Shown: positions 7,993 through 17,578, counted from the first letter of the stretch. The stretch: DNA of 44,476 bases from DASZMX01 sp035551475 (GCA_035551475.1 DASZMX010000100.1:1-44476), one strand, 5' to 3'. The notes: generated from the letters alone by a model not told the origin. Program-made: numbers and translations.

Positions 7993-9771
7993 ATGGAGCA
8001 AAAGCACGACTCAAGTCTTGGCCCGCAAGAAGCGGCGATGATCGGGTGGATTCACGATTTCGCCCCATACGGAGTCATCACGACGGATTGCGCCTTTCGC
8101 ATCCAGAGCTGGAATCATTGGATGGAAATCCACAGCGGACGCGGTTCGGGCGAAGTTGCGGGGGGCGAGTTGTTCAAGCTTTTTCCCGAACTGATTGAGC
8201 GCGGATTTGTGGCGCGCTTTAATCGGGCGCTGGAGGGCGAAGTCAGTGTGCTTTCCACGGCCTTGCACGGCTATCTCCTGGCCTTGCCGCCGGTCATGCG
8301 GGACAGCGGGTTTCACGAGATGCAACAGACGGCGCGCGTGGCGCCCTTGCGTTATCAAGGTCAGACCGTCGGCACCATCATCATCCTGGAAGATGTCACC
8401 CAGCGTGAGTATCAATCCTCCGTGTTGCGCCGCCAGCATGAGCGTGACAATATCCTTTCCTGGGCGCTGGCGCATTTGCTCGAATCGCAGGATCCGCGCC
8501 GCAGCATCCGTGAACTTTTTTTCAAGGTCGCCGAGCAATTTGACCTCGAAGCGTACCTGCTTTACATGACGGAGCCGGACGGCGCGACGATCAAGTTGCA
8601 GGCGGCGGGCGGCGTCTCGCAGGAAGCCCAGGATCAATTGGGCCGCCTCACGGCCTCCAGCGCCTTGGGCCGCCGATTGCTGGGCAGCCGCCGCCCGGAG
8701 GCGTTGGAAGATCTCCAGCAAAGCACGGCGGAAGAGTCGATTTTGCATAGCTTCCTCGGCTTTCACGCGTGCGCCATTATTCCGCTGATTGTCGGCGACG
8801 AATTCCTGGGCGCGCTTTGCCTGGCGACGCGCATTCGCGCGCGGCTGCAAGAGGGCGAACTCGATTTGCTGTCCACGATTGGCCAATACCTCGCCGTCGC
8901 CCTGGGCAAGGAAGCCACCAATCTGAAGTTGCGTTCCGCTCAATCCAAGTTGAGCCATCACGCGCAGGGGCTGGAGCGGATCGTGGATGAGCGGACGGTG
9001 CGTTTGCGCGAGATCATTTCCGAGTTGGAAACCTTTTCCCACACTGTCGCGCACGATCTGCGCGCGCCGATTCGCGCCTTGACTGGCTACTGCCAGGTGT
9101 TGATCGAGGATTTTTCCGCCAGCCTTCCGGCGGAAGCGCGCGACATCATCGACCGGCTCCACGGGGCCTGTCAGCGGCTCGATGTGCTGACGCAGGACTT
9201 GCTCGAGTTCAGCAAAATTTCGCGCCAGGAAATTCAGCTTGCTCCCGTGGACCTGGATTCCGTGCTGTCTGAGGCGCTTTTTCTCAGCCTGGCCGAGCCC
9301 AGCTCAATCACGGTGCGGCGGCCGCTATTTTCCGTGGTGGCCCATCGCACCCTGCTGCAGCAGTGCCTTTCCAATTTAATTGACAACGCTGTCAAATTTG
9401 TCGCCAAGGGCGCGCGTCCGCAGGTGGCCATCTGGACGGAGTATGTCTGGACGGAGACGGATCCGGCCGCGGCCCCGCGCCAGCCTCCCTTCAGCCCGGC
9501 GCGCCAGACCAGCCGCAGCGTGGACGATTCCCCGGCGCCGTCCCGCAAAGTGCGCATCATGGTCGAGGACAAAGGCATCGGCATTCCGCCGGAGGCGCAC
9601 GGAAAAATCTTTGGCATATTTGAGCGCGGCGCCAGTTCCGCGGCGTTTCCCGGCAGCGGCATTGGTTTGGCCATCGTCGCCCGCGCCATGCAACGCATGG
9701 GCGGCGCGTGCGGCGTCGAATCCGAAGTGGGCGTCGGGAGCCGATTTTGGCTGGAACTGCCGTCGGCTTAA
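7993..9771 (+). CDS. PAS-GAF sensor histidine kinase
   Basis: Cytoplasmic kinase of 592 residues without membrane segments. A PAS domain lies at about 20-140 (FAPYGVITTD, then GTIIILEDVTQRE), a GAF domain at about 155-300, and a phytochrome-type HisKA with phospho-acceptor His354 in VAHDLRAPIR. The C-terminal ATPase has its N box (LIDNAVKF), G1 (DKGIGIPP) and G2 (GSGIGLAIV). A Pro/Ser-rich insertion of roughly 30 residues separates the N box from G1. The gene starts 25 bases after cheC and probably belongs to the che operon; one of the free receivers may be its partner. Its stop codon shares bases with the stop of the convergent gene. Confidence 0.88.
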   Translation: MEQKHDSSLGPQEAAMIGWIHDFAPYGVITTDCAFRIQSWNHWMEIHSGRGSGEVAGGELFKLFPELIERGFVARFNRALEGEVSVLSTALHGYLLALPPVMRDSGFHEMQQTARVAPLRYQGQTVGTIIILEDVTQREYQSSVLRRQHERDNILSWALAHLLESQDPRRSIRELFFKVAEQFDLEAYLLYMTEPDGATIKLQAAGGVSQEAQDQLGRLTASSALGRRLLGSRRPEALEDLQQSTAEESILHSFLGFHACAIIPLIVGDEFLGALCLATRIRARLQEGELDLLSTIGQYLAVALGKEATNLKLRSAQSKLSHHAQGLERIVDERTVRLREIISELETFSHTVAHDLRAPIRALTGYCQVLIEDFSASLPAEARDIIDRLHGACQRLDVLTQDLLEFSKISRQEIQLAPVDLDSVLSEALFLSLAEPSSITVRRPLFSVVAHRTLLQQCLSNLIDNAVKFVAKGARPQVAIWTEYVWTETDPAAAPRQPPFSPARQTSRSVDDSPAPSRKVRIMVEDKGIGIPPEAHGKIFGIFERGASSAAFPGSGIGLAIVARAMQRMGGACGVESEVGVGSRFWLELPSA

Positions 9772-11006
9772 AGATCCGCCAGAATATTCCAGCCGCCTGT
9801 GTCCAAAAACGGAATATCGCTATTCTCGAAGCGGATGTCGTAACGTCCATCCTCCCGCAAGCCCGGCGCCGGATCACCCAACCGCAACGCCAGACGCCAG
9901 CGGCCGGGCGGCAACGGAATGGCGCCATGCAGCATGATCGTTCCCGCCCACGGGCCCCATTGCCGCGGGTCATCCGTCAATTCCACCGTTCTCACTTCGT
10001 GGTCGCGGAGCAGCGCGGCCGTCACCACGCGCGGTTGCAGCGGCGAGGCGAAGCCGGCGTTGGTCAGCGTCAAATCGAAATATAATTTTCCCCGCCGGGC
10101 GGCGCACCGCAAATTCTCCGCCACAAGCCGGTAGCCGATGCGCTGTTCCAGGAGCAGCCCGGCGTTTTCCCCGTGGTATTCCGACGCGCGCCAGCGCTGC
10201 AAGGTCTGGCGCTGATATTCCGCGTTGAGGAAGGTCAAGTGCAGCAATTCCATTTCGCGCATCACCTCGGCGATGGGAGTTTGCCCGGACAGTTCAATTG
10301 TTTCGCCGCCAAACGGCACGCTCCGATCGTGCTGGTTGCACCATTGCAATTCACGTTCGCGGCTCCAGCCGTGCGCCACGTACGTGCCCAGGTCATCCGG
10401 CAGGGCCATGAAGGAATCGTCATGCCATCCCACGCGCGCCGCGTCGATTTCGTTGGGAAAAATATCGCGGATAAACATCGGCCTCCGCACCTGCACCGTC
10501 ACCGGCGCAGGCAGGGCCGCGAGCCATCCCACCAGCACCGCGCGCCGCGCCTCGAGGCTCGGCGGGTCACCCCAATTCGATCCATGCCACTCGCCCCAGG
10601 GCCCCAGGAAGCCCGCCTGCACTGTCAACAGCACATCGGCATTTTCCGCGAGGACCGCGCTGATTTGCCGGATGTGCCCCAAAATCCGCCCCAGGTCCTT
10701 CGGGTCCGCCCGGTAATCGCGCCCGGTAAAGCCATAGGCCGCGCGAAAAATCAACTTGACACCCGCGCGCCGCGCCTCTGTCATGCGTCCGTGCAGCTCC
10801 GCCAGCTTCTCGGCGGTCAGGGGACGATCCTTGAAGGCGCGCAAGTCGAGCTCGACCATGATCAGCCGCCGCCCGGGCGCCGGATCCCGGGTGTAGAAGC
10901 CCCGTTCGGGATTGGGAAAATTCACCGCGCCTTCGGTGAAAGTTCGTTCGATGGGCGCCGCGCTCATCCGCAGCGCCAGCAAAAAGAAAAAAACAGTTTT
11001 AATCAT
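9768..11006 (-). CDS. Exported DUF4874/DUF4832-type protein
   Basis: Predicted secreted protein of 412 residues. The start at 11006 gives a good signal peptide (MIKTVFFFLLALRMSAA); an ATG six codons earlier is possible. The N-terminal half resembles DUF4874 (NPERGFYTRDP, AGVKLIFRAAYG, TVQAGFLGPWGEWHGS), a TIM-barrel-like fold reminiscent of glycoside hydrolases. The C-terminal half resembles DUF4832, a beta-rich accessory region (FDLTLTNAGFASP, LRLGDPAPGL). The acidic pair in GPWGEWH is a plausible active-site element, but no activity is established by sequence. It is transcribed away from the sensor kinase at 11032, with start codons 25 bases apart. Confidence 0.75.
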   Translation of the reverse strand: MIKTVFFFLLALRMSAAPIERTFTEGAVNFPNPERGFYTRDPAPGRRLIMVELDLRAFKDRPLTAEKLAELHGRMTEARRAGVKLIFRAAYGFTGRDYRADPKDLGRILGHIRQISAVLAENADVLLTVQAGFLGPWGEWHGSNWGDPPSLEARRAVLVGWLAALPAPVTVQVRRPMFIRDIFPNEIDAARVGWHDDSFMALPDDLGTYVAHGWSRERELQWCNQHDRSVPFGGETIELSGQTPIAEVMREMELLHLTFLNAEYQRQTLQRWRASEYHGENAGLLLEQRIGYRLVAENLRCAARRGKLYFDLTLTNAGFASPLQPRVVTAALLRDHEVRTVELTDDPRQWGPWAGTIMLHGAIPLPPGRWRLALRLGDPAPGLREDGRYDIRFENSDIPFLDTGGWNILADL

Positions 11007-11031
11007 CGCGAAGTGCGATAACATACCCGAT

Positions 11032-13986
11032 GTGTCAAGACTGGGTCTGCTTGCCCTTCTGCTCCTGGGCGCGGCGTCCGCTCGCGCCGGCCGTTATCAT
11101 ATCGACACCTGGCAGACGGACAAAGGCCTCCCGCACAGCTCGGTGACCGCCGTGGTGCAGGCTTCCGATGGCTATCTGTGGGTGGCCACGCAAAACGGCC
11201 TCGCGCGCTTTGACGGCGTTCGTTTCCGGGTGCTTGACGAAAACAACACCCCGGCCATGAAGAACAGCCGGCTGGTGCAACTCTTCGAGGATCGCACGCA
11301 TGCGCTGTGGATCGGCGCGGAGCAGGGGGAATTGATTCGGCAAAAGGACGGTGTTTTCACGTCCTACACCCTTCCCGGGAAGGGCACGACGCACAATTAC
11401 GTCCGGACATTTTGCGAAGACTCGAATTCTCTCTGGCTGGTTTCCTGTGAATGGCAGTTGATTCATCTGGAACACGAGCAATTCACGGTGCCGTCCGCTT
11501 CGTGGAACTTGTCCGGCCGCCATGCCACCGCGGTGACGGCCGATGCGCGCGGCCAGATTTGGGTCGGCACCGAACGCGAGCTGGCGGTCCTTCAAGGCGG
11601 CCAATTCGTCACTGTCTGGAGCCAAACCAACGAGCCGAATTTCCAGGTCGAATTCCTCGCCCCCAGCCGCGACGGCGGTTGCTGGGTGGCGGGCAACGGG
11701 CGATTGCGCAAATTCTCCTCGCCGCAACGCGAGCAAAATCTGGCGGGTTTCGACTGGAACAACCGGCCCGTGTACGATCTGTACGAAGACCGGCAGCGCC
11801 GCCTCTGGATCGCAACCTTGGGCAGCGGTCTGTTTCGTTATGACCCGGATGGCGCGGTGCTCCATCTGACCACGCGGGAGGGATTGCCGTCGGATTTTGT
11901 GCGTTGCGTCACGGAGGACAAGGAAGGCGATATTTGGATCGGCGCCGAGGGCGGGGGCCTTTGCCGGTTGAAGCCCGCGCTGTTTGAAACCTTCGACACC
12001 GCGCAAGGCCTGGCCTCTTCGCAGGCCATGTCGGTTTCTGAAGGGACCAACGGGATGTGGGTTGGCAGCAACGGCGACGGACTCGATTACTTGACAGAGG
12101 GCGGCGTGCGGCATTTTGGGCCGGAGAGCGGATTGAAAAATGGCCATGTGTGGGCAGTCGTCCAGGATCCGCGCCACGTCTTGTGGGCCGGCACCTGGGA
12201 CGGGCTGTATAAAAACGACGGCACAAAATTCATCGGCTTGTCGGACGGTGCGACGGTGGGCTGGCAGGTCCTGGCGTTGTACGAGGATCACCACGGCGAT
12301 ATGTGGGTGGGCCAGCAGGCGTTCAATGGCGTGACGCGATTGCATAACGATGAACGCACCGTTTTTCGCGTGCCAGGCGCATCCCCGAGTTTCGATGTGC
12401 GGGCCATGGCCGAGGATCGCAACGGCGCCTTCTGGATTGGCACAGCGGAGGAGGGGTTGTTTCGCATGCAAGGCAGCAACTTCACGCGTTTCGGCAAGAG
12501 CGCCGGGCTGCGCAGCGAGGCGATCTGGTGCCTGCACACCGATCACGAAGGCAATTTGTGGGTGGGAACCTGCCGCGGCGGGTTGAGCTTGTGGCGCGAG
12601 GGGCGCTTCGTCACCTGGACCGCGCAGGAAGGCCTTGTCAATAATGTTATTTGCCAGATTCTGGAGGATGACGATGGCAATTTATGGCTCGGCTCCTACG
12701 GCGGCATTGCCCGGGTGCGCAAGGAGGACTTGCGGCGCAGCGCCGCCAGCGGCGCGCCCAAAATCCAATGCCAGCGCTATGGCATGGAAGACGGGCTGCC
12801 GAGTTTGGAATGCGACGGCGGCTTTCAACCCTCGGGCTGCCGTTCCCACGATGGCCGGCTCTGGTTTCCCACTGTGAAAGGGCTGGCGGTCATCGACCCG
12901 CGGCACGTCTCGAAGAACCCGCTGCCACCGCCAGTATTGACAGAAGAGACGTTGATCGACGGCGTCGCCGCCGCGCCCCCGGCCCCCGGGCGTCAAACCG
13001 TGGTGAAAGCGGGAAGCCAACGCGTGGAATTTCATTTCACCGCCCTCAGTTTCGCCGCGCCGGATGAAGTGCGGTTCAGATATCGGCTGGAAGGGTTGGA
13101 AAATAACTGGGTGGAGGCGGGCGGACAGCGCTCCGCCAGTTACAGCCACATTCCGCCGGGCGCCTACGTTTTCCACGTGATGGCCTGCAACAACGACGGC
13201 GTCTGGAATGAAACCGGGGCGAGCCTGCCGCTGCTGGCCCTGCCGCATTATTGGCAGACGGGCTGGTTTTTCGCGATAACCGCGCTGCTGGTGGTGGGAG
13301 GAGCCGCCAGCGCCGCGCGCTATGCCGAGGGCCGCAAGATGCAGCGCCGCGTGGAATTGGCGGAGCGCGGGCGCGCCGTGGAACAGGAGCGCACGCGCAT
13401 TGCCAAGGACATGCACGATTCACTCGGCGCCAACTTGACGGAGATTGCGATGCTCAGCGAATTGGCCCAGAGCCCGGAAGCGCGGCCGGAGCAGGTGACG
13501 GATGACATCCGGCGCATCACGACCCGCGCGCGCGAGCTGACGCGTTCCCTCGACGAAATCGTCTGGGCGGTGAATCCCCAGAACGACACGCTGGAAAATT
13601 TCGTCGCCTACACCTGCACGTTTGCGGAGGATTATTTGCGGCTCGCGCGCATCGCCTGCCGCCTCGACGTGCCGGAACGCCTCCCTGAAATCAGCTTTGC
13701 CACCGATTTGCGGCACAATCTCTTCCTGGCGATCAAGGAGGCCGTCAATAATATAGTCAAGCATTCCGCCGCCAGCGAGGTTTGGATCAAGGTGAAAATC
13801 GCGCCGCCCCTGTTCGCCGTCACGATCGAGGACAATGGCCGCGGTTTTTCTCCGCCCGCGGCTTCGGGGCGCAATGGTCTGGTCAACATGCGCAAGCGCA
13901 TGGAAACGATCGGCGGCCGCTTTCAACTGCGGAGCGAACCGGGGCTCGGCTCACGGCTGAGTCTGGAAATCGATTTAAGGAATTGA
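11032..13986 (+). CDS. Two-component propeller sensor kinase (HisKA_3)
   Basis: Membrane-anchored sensor of 984 residues. GTG 11032 begins a clear signal peptide (LGLLALLLLGAASARA); upstream in-frame codons lie inside the divergent gene and read as non-protein. The exported part has about a dozen Reg_prop repeats (DGYLWVATQNGLARFDG, GDIWIGAEGGGL, GNLWVGTCRGGL), giving two propellers as in hybrid glycan sensors, then a Y_Y_Y domain at about 665-730. One membrane helix lies at about 744-765, then a NarX-type dimerisation domain with phospho-acceptor His795 (DMHDSLGANL) and an ATPase domain (DNGRGFSPP). The next gene encodes the matching NarL-type regulator. The ligand is unknown; glycan sensing is inferred from related systems and the adjacent locus. 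Confidence 0.88.
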   Translation: MSRLGLLALLLLGAASARAGRYHIDTWQTDKGLPHSSVTAVVQASDGYLWVATQNGLARFDGVRFRVLDENNTPAMKNSRLVQLFEDRTHALWIGAEQGELIRQKDGVFTSYTLPGKGTTHNYVRTFCEDSNSLWLVSCEWQLIHLEHEQFTVPSASWNLSGRHATAVTADARGQIWVGTERELAVLQGGQFVTVWSQTNEPNFQVEFLAPSRDGGCWVAGNGRLRKFSSPQREQNLAGFDWNNRPVYDLYEDRQRRLWIATLGSGLFRYDPDGAVLHLTTREGLPSDFVRCVTEDKEGDIWIGAEGGGLCRLKPALFETFDTAQGLASSQAMSVSEGTNGMWVGSNGDGLDYLTEGGVRHFGPESGLKNGHVWAVVQDPRHVLWAGTWDGLYKNDGTKFIGLSDGATVGWQVLALYEDHHGDMWVGQQAFNGVTRLHNDERTVFRVPGASPSFDVRAMAEDRNGAFWIGTAEEGLFRMQGSNFTRFGKSAGLRSEAIWCLHTDHEGNLWVGTCRGGLSLWREGRFVTWTAQEGLVNNVICQILEDDDGNLWLGSYGGIARVRKEDLRRSAASGAPKIQCQRYGMEDGLPSLECDGGFQPSGCRSHDGRLWFPTVKGLAVIDPRHVSKNPLPPPVLTEETLIDGVAAAPPAPGRQTVVKAGSQRVEFHFTALSFAAPDEVRFRYRLEGLENNWVEAGGQRSASYSHIPPGAYVFHVMACNNDGVWNETGASLPLLALPHYWQTGWFFAITALLVVGGAASAARYAEGRKMQRRVELAERGRAVEQERTRIAKDMHDSLGANLTEIAMLSELAQSPEARPEQVTDDIRRITTRARELTRSLDEIVWAVNPQNDTLENFVAYTCTFAEDYLRLARIACRLDVPERLPEISFATDLRHNLFLAIKEAVNNIVKHSAASEVWIKVKIAPPLFAVTIEDNGRGFSPPAASGRNGLVNMRKRMETIGGRFQLRSEPGLGSRLSLEIDLRN

Positions 13987-14119
13987 ATGCGCGCGCCTGC
14001 TCCCATCTTCGCCGCCGCGTGTTTTGTCCTCCATTTGAACGACTTTGAAGCCGCGCGATTTCGGCCTACCCTGCGGCATGTTGCAGTCCCAGCAGGCGTG
14101 CCTGGAACCGGAGGTCCAG

Positions 14120-14752
14120 ATGACGCCGATTAACGTTTCCATTGTCGAAGATGACCCCGGTTTGCGCGAAGGCTTGCTCCGCCTGCTCAAGCAGACGCGC
14201 GAATTTCGCTGCCTCGCGCATTATCCTGACGCGGAAATTGCCCTTAAGGAAATTCCCCAGCTCAAGCCGGACATCGTGCTCATGGACATCAACCTTCCGG
14301 GAATGAGCGGCGTGGAATGCGTGCAACGTCTGCACGCGGTGGAGCCCGCGCTGCGCATCGTGATGCTGACCGTATATGAGGATCCCGACCAGATTTTCAA
14401 GGCGCTTACGGCCGGCGCGGTGGGCTATCTCCTCAAGCAACGTCCTTCGGCGGATTTGCTGGATGCCATTCGTGACGCGCACCAGGGCGGCTCGCCCATG
14501 AGCAGCCAGATTGCGCGGAAAGTCGTGCAGTTTTTCCATTCGGGCAAGGCCGCCGGCGGGGAAGCGGGCGAGTTGTCCACGCGCGAGCAGGAGGTGCTGA
14601 ACCTGCTGGCCAAGGGCTACCTTGTCAAAGAAATTGCCGACCAGCTCGGCATTAGCTTCGTCACCACCCGGACTTATATCCGCCGCATCTATGAAAAGCT
14701 GCACGTGCATTCGCGGGCGCAGGCGGTGGCGAAGTTCATGCGGCAGGTGTAG
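14120..14752 (+). CDS. NarL/LuxR-family response regulator
   Basis: DNA-binding regulator of 210 residues. The receiver has the acidic pair (SIVEDDPGLREG), phosphoacceptor Asp56 (LMDINLPGMSG) and switch Lys (YLLKQ). The C-terminal LuxR-type helix-turn-helix shows LSTREQEVLNLLAKG, KEIADQLGIS and YIRRIYEKLHVHSRAQ. ATG 14120 is chosen because it begins just before the first receiver strand and follows a GGAGGT, although the spacing is only four bases; an in-frame ATG at 14045 would add 25 residues unlike a receiver. It is the expected partner of the HisKA_3 kinase 133 bases upstream and the probable regulator of the following glycan genes. Confidence 0.9.
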   Translation: MTPINVSIVEDDPGLREGLLRLLKQTREFRCLAHYPDAEIALKEIPQLKPDIVLMDINLPGMSGVECVQRLHAVEPALRIVMLTVYEDPDQIFKALTAGAVGYLLKQRPSADLLDAIRDAHQGGSPMSSQIARKVVQFFHSGKAAGGEAGELSTREQEVLNLLAKGYLVKEIADQLGISFVTTRTYIRRIYEKLHVHSRAQAVAKFMRQV

Positions 14753-14766
14753 TGCATTTGCGCGAC

Positions 14767-14794
14767 AAGACACTTTTCGAATCCTTGCTATAAC
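14767..14794 (+). promoter_or_regulatory. Candidate sigma70-type promoter
   Basis: AAGACA at 14767-14772 and TATAAC at 14789-14794 with a 16-base spacer. The -10 is preceded by TGC, giving an extended -10. It would start a leader of about 70 bases before the exported protein at 14870. The -35 match is only moderate. Confidence 0.4.
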
Positions 14795-14869
14795 TGAATA
14801 TCAGCCGAAAGACATTTTAACCCCTCCATAATGTCCGGCGTGACTGCGAACAAGTTTAACTGAAACACG

Positions 14870-17527
14870 ATGAACATCATGAACGTCCAAAAAACCATAT
14901 TGGCGCTGATCGCGGGCGCGGCCCTTTCCGGGCAGGCCCAGACCTTCCGCCATATCACGATTGATGGCGACACGAGCGACTGGAATGGCATCGCGCCTTC
15001 CTACTCTGATCCGCAGGACAGCACTAATTCGCTTGACTACAGGGACATCTACGTCGCCAACGATGAGGATTACCTTTACATCCGGTTCACGATTTATCCG
15101 TCGGCCAATGCGACGTATATGAACCAGCAATTGTCGTACAACAACCTTTTTATTGACACGGACAACAATTATTACACCGGGTTCATCGCCGGCGGCCAAA
15201 TTGGCTCCGAGCTGCTGATTCAAGGCTCGTCTGGCTATCAGGAAGTCACGGGGGTCTTTAATGCGGGCTCAATCGACAACCTGGGCTACGCCTTCGCCCC
15301 CACGCCGGATGGCGTGGCGTCGGATTTTGAAGTGCGCATCTCGCGTCACGCGCTGAATCATTCGGATGGCAGCCCGGTTTTTGCCAGTCCGCAGATTGCC
15401 TTGATGTATGAGGCCGAAACGACGACCTACAGCACGGTGGAGTTGGCGCCGGATTATGGCGCGTATCCGCCGCTGGTCTATACCTTTGCGCCGACACCGG
15501 GAACGTTCAGCGGCACGGCGAACTTGCTTGCGGTGTCCGATCCCTGGCAGGTCAACGACAGCGGCGCCGATCTGGGCACGAATTGGTCGAGCCCGGGTTA
15601 TGATGACACGCAGTCTGGCTGGAGCACAGGGCAGGGGTTGTTCGGCTACACCACCCAGCCAGGCGCCTATCCGCCGATTCAGAAAAGCCTCGCCACGGGG
15701 AAAAACACCTACTATTTCCGCACCCATTTTCAATGGAACTACGATAGCTCCGGCGCCGCTTATGTCGTGACCAACTATTTGAGCGACGGCGCGGTCTATT
15801 ATTTGAACGGCACGGAAATTCATCGTGATCGCATGCCTTCCGGCGCCGTCACGGCCGCCACGGCGGCGACGGGCACGAACTCCCCCGCCGGCGCCCCGGA
15901 CGTTTTCGGCCTGCCCGCTTCGATGGTTTATCCCGGCGACAACGTGCTCGCGGTGGAAACCCATCAGGCTCCCGCCAGCGCGAGCGACATGGTGTTTGGC
16001 CTGTCGTTGACCGCGGAAAGCCAATTTCCTCCGATTATTGTTGACCCTTCGCAGCCGGTGGACCGCACGGTGGTTTCCGGCGGCTCGACCACCTTCTCCG
16101 CGGAAGCCTTGGGCGAACCAATCAACTATCAATGGCTGAAAAACGGCGCGCCGATTTCGTCAGCCACCAACGCCACCTTCACCATCAACCCGGTGATGTC
16201 GGCGGATGCGGGCAGCTATGCCTTGCAGGTCAGCAGCGCCACCGGCACGAACACCTCGCGCGCCGCCGTCCTTACGGTGACGCTGACGCCGGTGAGCATT
16301 GATGACCCGACGCAACCGGCGAACCTCACCCTGGTGCAGGGAACGACCGCCAATTTCAGCGTCGCCGCCTCCGGCAGCGAATTGCGCTACCAATGGTTCG
16401 ACGGCACGAGCCTCATCCAGGATGCCACTAACGCCTCGTATAGCATTGCGGCGGTCGCGGCTTCCGACGATGGCTCGTATCACGTGGTCGTGAGCAATAA
16501 TGTCAGCTCGCAAACCAGCCGGAGCGCGGTCTTGAACGTGCTGGTGGACACCACGCCGCCGACGATCGTGAGCGCGGCGGCTTCGCCGAACCAGGTGATC
16601 ATCACCTTTTCCGAACCGGTGGATCCAGTGACGGCCAGCCATGCCGCGAATTATCACGTGAGCGGGTTGACCGTTTTGTCCGCCACGGTGGACACCAATG
16701 ACGCCACCCGCGTCATCCTTGCCACCAGCGCGCAAACGCTGGGCTCGGCGTATGTCCTGAGCGTGAGCGGGGTGCAGGACCGGTTCAACAACGCCATCGC
16801 GCCCAACAGCCAGGCGGCGTTCAATTCCAGCATTATTATTGACGGTTCGTTTGATGACTGGGCGGGGATTGCGCCGGTTTACAGCGGCCCTCCCGGCAGC
16901 ACGAGCGCGACGGACTTCAAGGACGTCTATATTTACAACGATGCGGATTACATCTATTTCCGCCTCACGACGTGGGAGCCCACGACGTTCATGGTTTACT
17001 ACAACAACATCTTCAACGATGGCGACGGCAACACCAACTCCGGTTACATCAGCGGCGTCGGCTCCGAAATGCTCATCCAGGACGGCAACGGTTATCAGGA
17101 GAAAAACGGCGCCTTCAACGAAGGTGGAATCAACGATCTCGGCTGGCTCTCCGCGCCGGACACGGGGACGAACTTTGAATTCCGCATCTCGCGCCACGCC
17201 ACCTATGCGACGGACAATGGGCTGGTATTCACGACCAACACGGTTCATTTCGTCTTCGACGGCGAAACGACCAGTTACGCTTCGGTGAACCGCGCGCCCG
17301 CCGTGGGCACCATCGCTTACACGATCGTGGAGCCGCAGGCGCTGCCGCTCGGCGCGCTCTCGGTCAGTCCGGGCGCGGGCTCCATCAGCGTGAGCTGGCT
17401 CGGGGCCGGCACGCTGCAATCGCGCGGGTCGCTCACCAGCGGTTCGTGGACGAACGTCACGGGAAATCCCAATCCCTACACCACGCCCACGACCGGGACC
17501 CAGCAATACTTCCGCTTGACGAAATAA
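14870..17527 (+). CDS. Exported CBM9-like/Ig-like protein
   Basis: Secreted protein of 885 residues with a signal peptide (KTILALIAGAALSGQA); ATG 14879 is an alternative start. Modules in order are: a CBM9-like domain (ITIDGDTSDWNGIAP, then NDEDYLYIRFT); a galactose-binding-like region at about 215-380; two Ig-like domains (INYQWLKNGAPIS and LRYQWFDGTSLIQ); an SbsA-type Ig-like domain (NQVIITFSEPVDP); a second CBM9-like domain (IIDGSFDDWAGIAP); and a short C-terminal module ending YFRLTK. No catalytic domain is recognised. A carbohydrate-binding or surface role is inferred from the CBM9-like units, which recur in the glycosidase at 18388. A strong terminator follows the stop. Confidence 0.8.
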   Translation: MNIMNVQKTILALIAGAALSGQAQTFRHITIDGDTSDWNGIAPSYSDPQDSTNSLDYRDIYVANDEDYLYIRFTIYPSANATYMNQQLSYNNLFIDTDNNYYTGFIAGGQIGSELLIQGSSGYQEVTGVFNAGSIDNLGYAFAPTPDGVASDFEVRISRHALNHSDGSPVFASPQIALMYEAETTTYSTVELAPDYGAYPPLVYTFAPTPGTFSGTANLLAVSDPWQVNDSGADLGTNWSSPGYDDTQSGWSTGQGLFGYTTQPGAYPPIQKSLATGKNTYYFRTHFQWNYDSSGAAYVVTNYLSDGAVYYLNGTEIHRDRMPSGAVTAATAATGTNSPAGAPDVFGLPASMVYPGDNVLAVETHQAPASASDMVFGLSLTAESQFPPIIVDPSQPVDRTVVSGGSTTFSAEALGEPINYQWLKNGAPISSATNATFTINPVMSADAGSYALQVSSATGTNTSRAAVLTVTLTPVSIDDPTQPANLTLVQGTTANFSVAASGSELRYQWFDGTSLIQDATNASYSIAAVAASDDGSYHVVVSNNVSSQTSRSAVLNVLVDTTPPTIVSAAASPNQVIITFSEPVDPVTASHAANYHVSGLTVLSATVDTNDATRVILATSAQTLGSAYVLSVSGVQDRFNNAIAPNSQAAFNSSIIIDGSFDDWAGIAPVYSGPPGSTSATDFKDVYIYNDADYIYFRLTTWEPTTFMVYYNNIFNDGDGNTNSGYISGVGSEMLIQDGNGYQEKNGAFNEGGINDLGWLSAPDTGTNFEFRISRHATYATDNGLVFTTNTVHFVFDGETTSYASVNRAPAVGTIAYTIVEPQALPLGALSVSPGAGSISVSWLGAGTLQSRGSLTSGSWTNVTGNPNPYTTPTTGTQQYFRLTK

Positions 17528-17535
17528 TTGACAAA

Positions 17536-17570
17536 GGAGGGCCGGAGCGTTCCGGCCCTCCGCTCTTTTT
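17536..17570 (+). terminator. Rho-independent terminator
   Basis: A perfect 11-base-pair GC-rich stem (17536-17546 with 17551-17561), a GCGT loop, then GCTCTTTTT. It lies 8 bases after the stop of the CBM9-like protein and ends 8 bases before the ATG of the pseudopilin gene. Confidence 0.85.
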
Positions 17571-17578
17571 CCACACTC

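Larger units (their letters stand above)
156..9771 (+). other. Chemosensory operon
   Basis: Nine genes in one direction with gaps of at most 25 bases and five overlaps. The set is receiver, cheA, cheW, soluble MCP, cheR, cheB, cheY, cheC and a PAS-GAF kinase. All parts needed for excitation and methylation-based adaptation are present; cheD, cheZ and flagellar genes are not. Confidence 0.75.

Noticed and set aside
10912..11031. Upstream extension of the sensor kinase reading frame
   Set aside because: It lies within the divergent gene, is Lys-rich and would bury the signal peptide.
11035..12546. Minus-strand open frame of 503 codons inside the sensor kinase
   Set aside because: The plus strand has clear propeller repeats and a signal peptide here; the minus frame shows no protein pattern.
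17528..17533. TTGACA just after the stop of the CBM9-like gene
   Set aside because: A -10 box would fall inside the terminator stem, where the sequence is TCCGGC.
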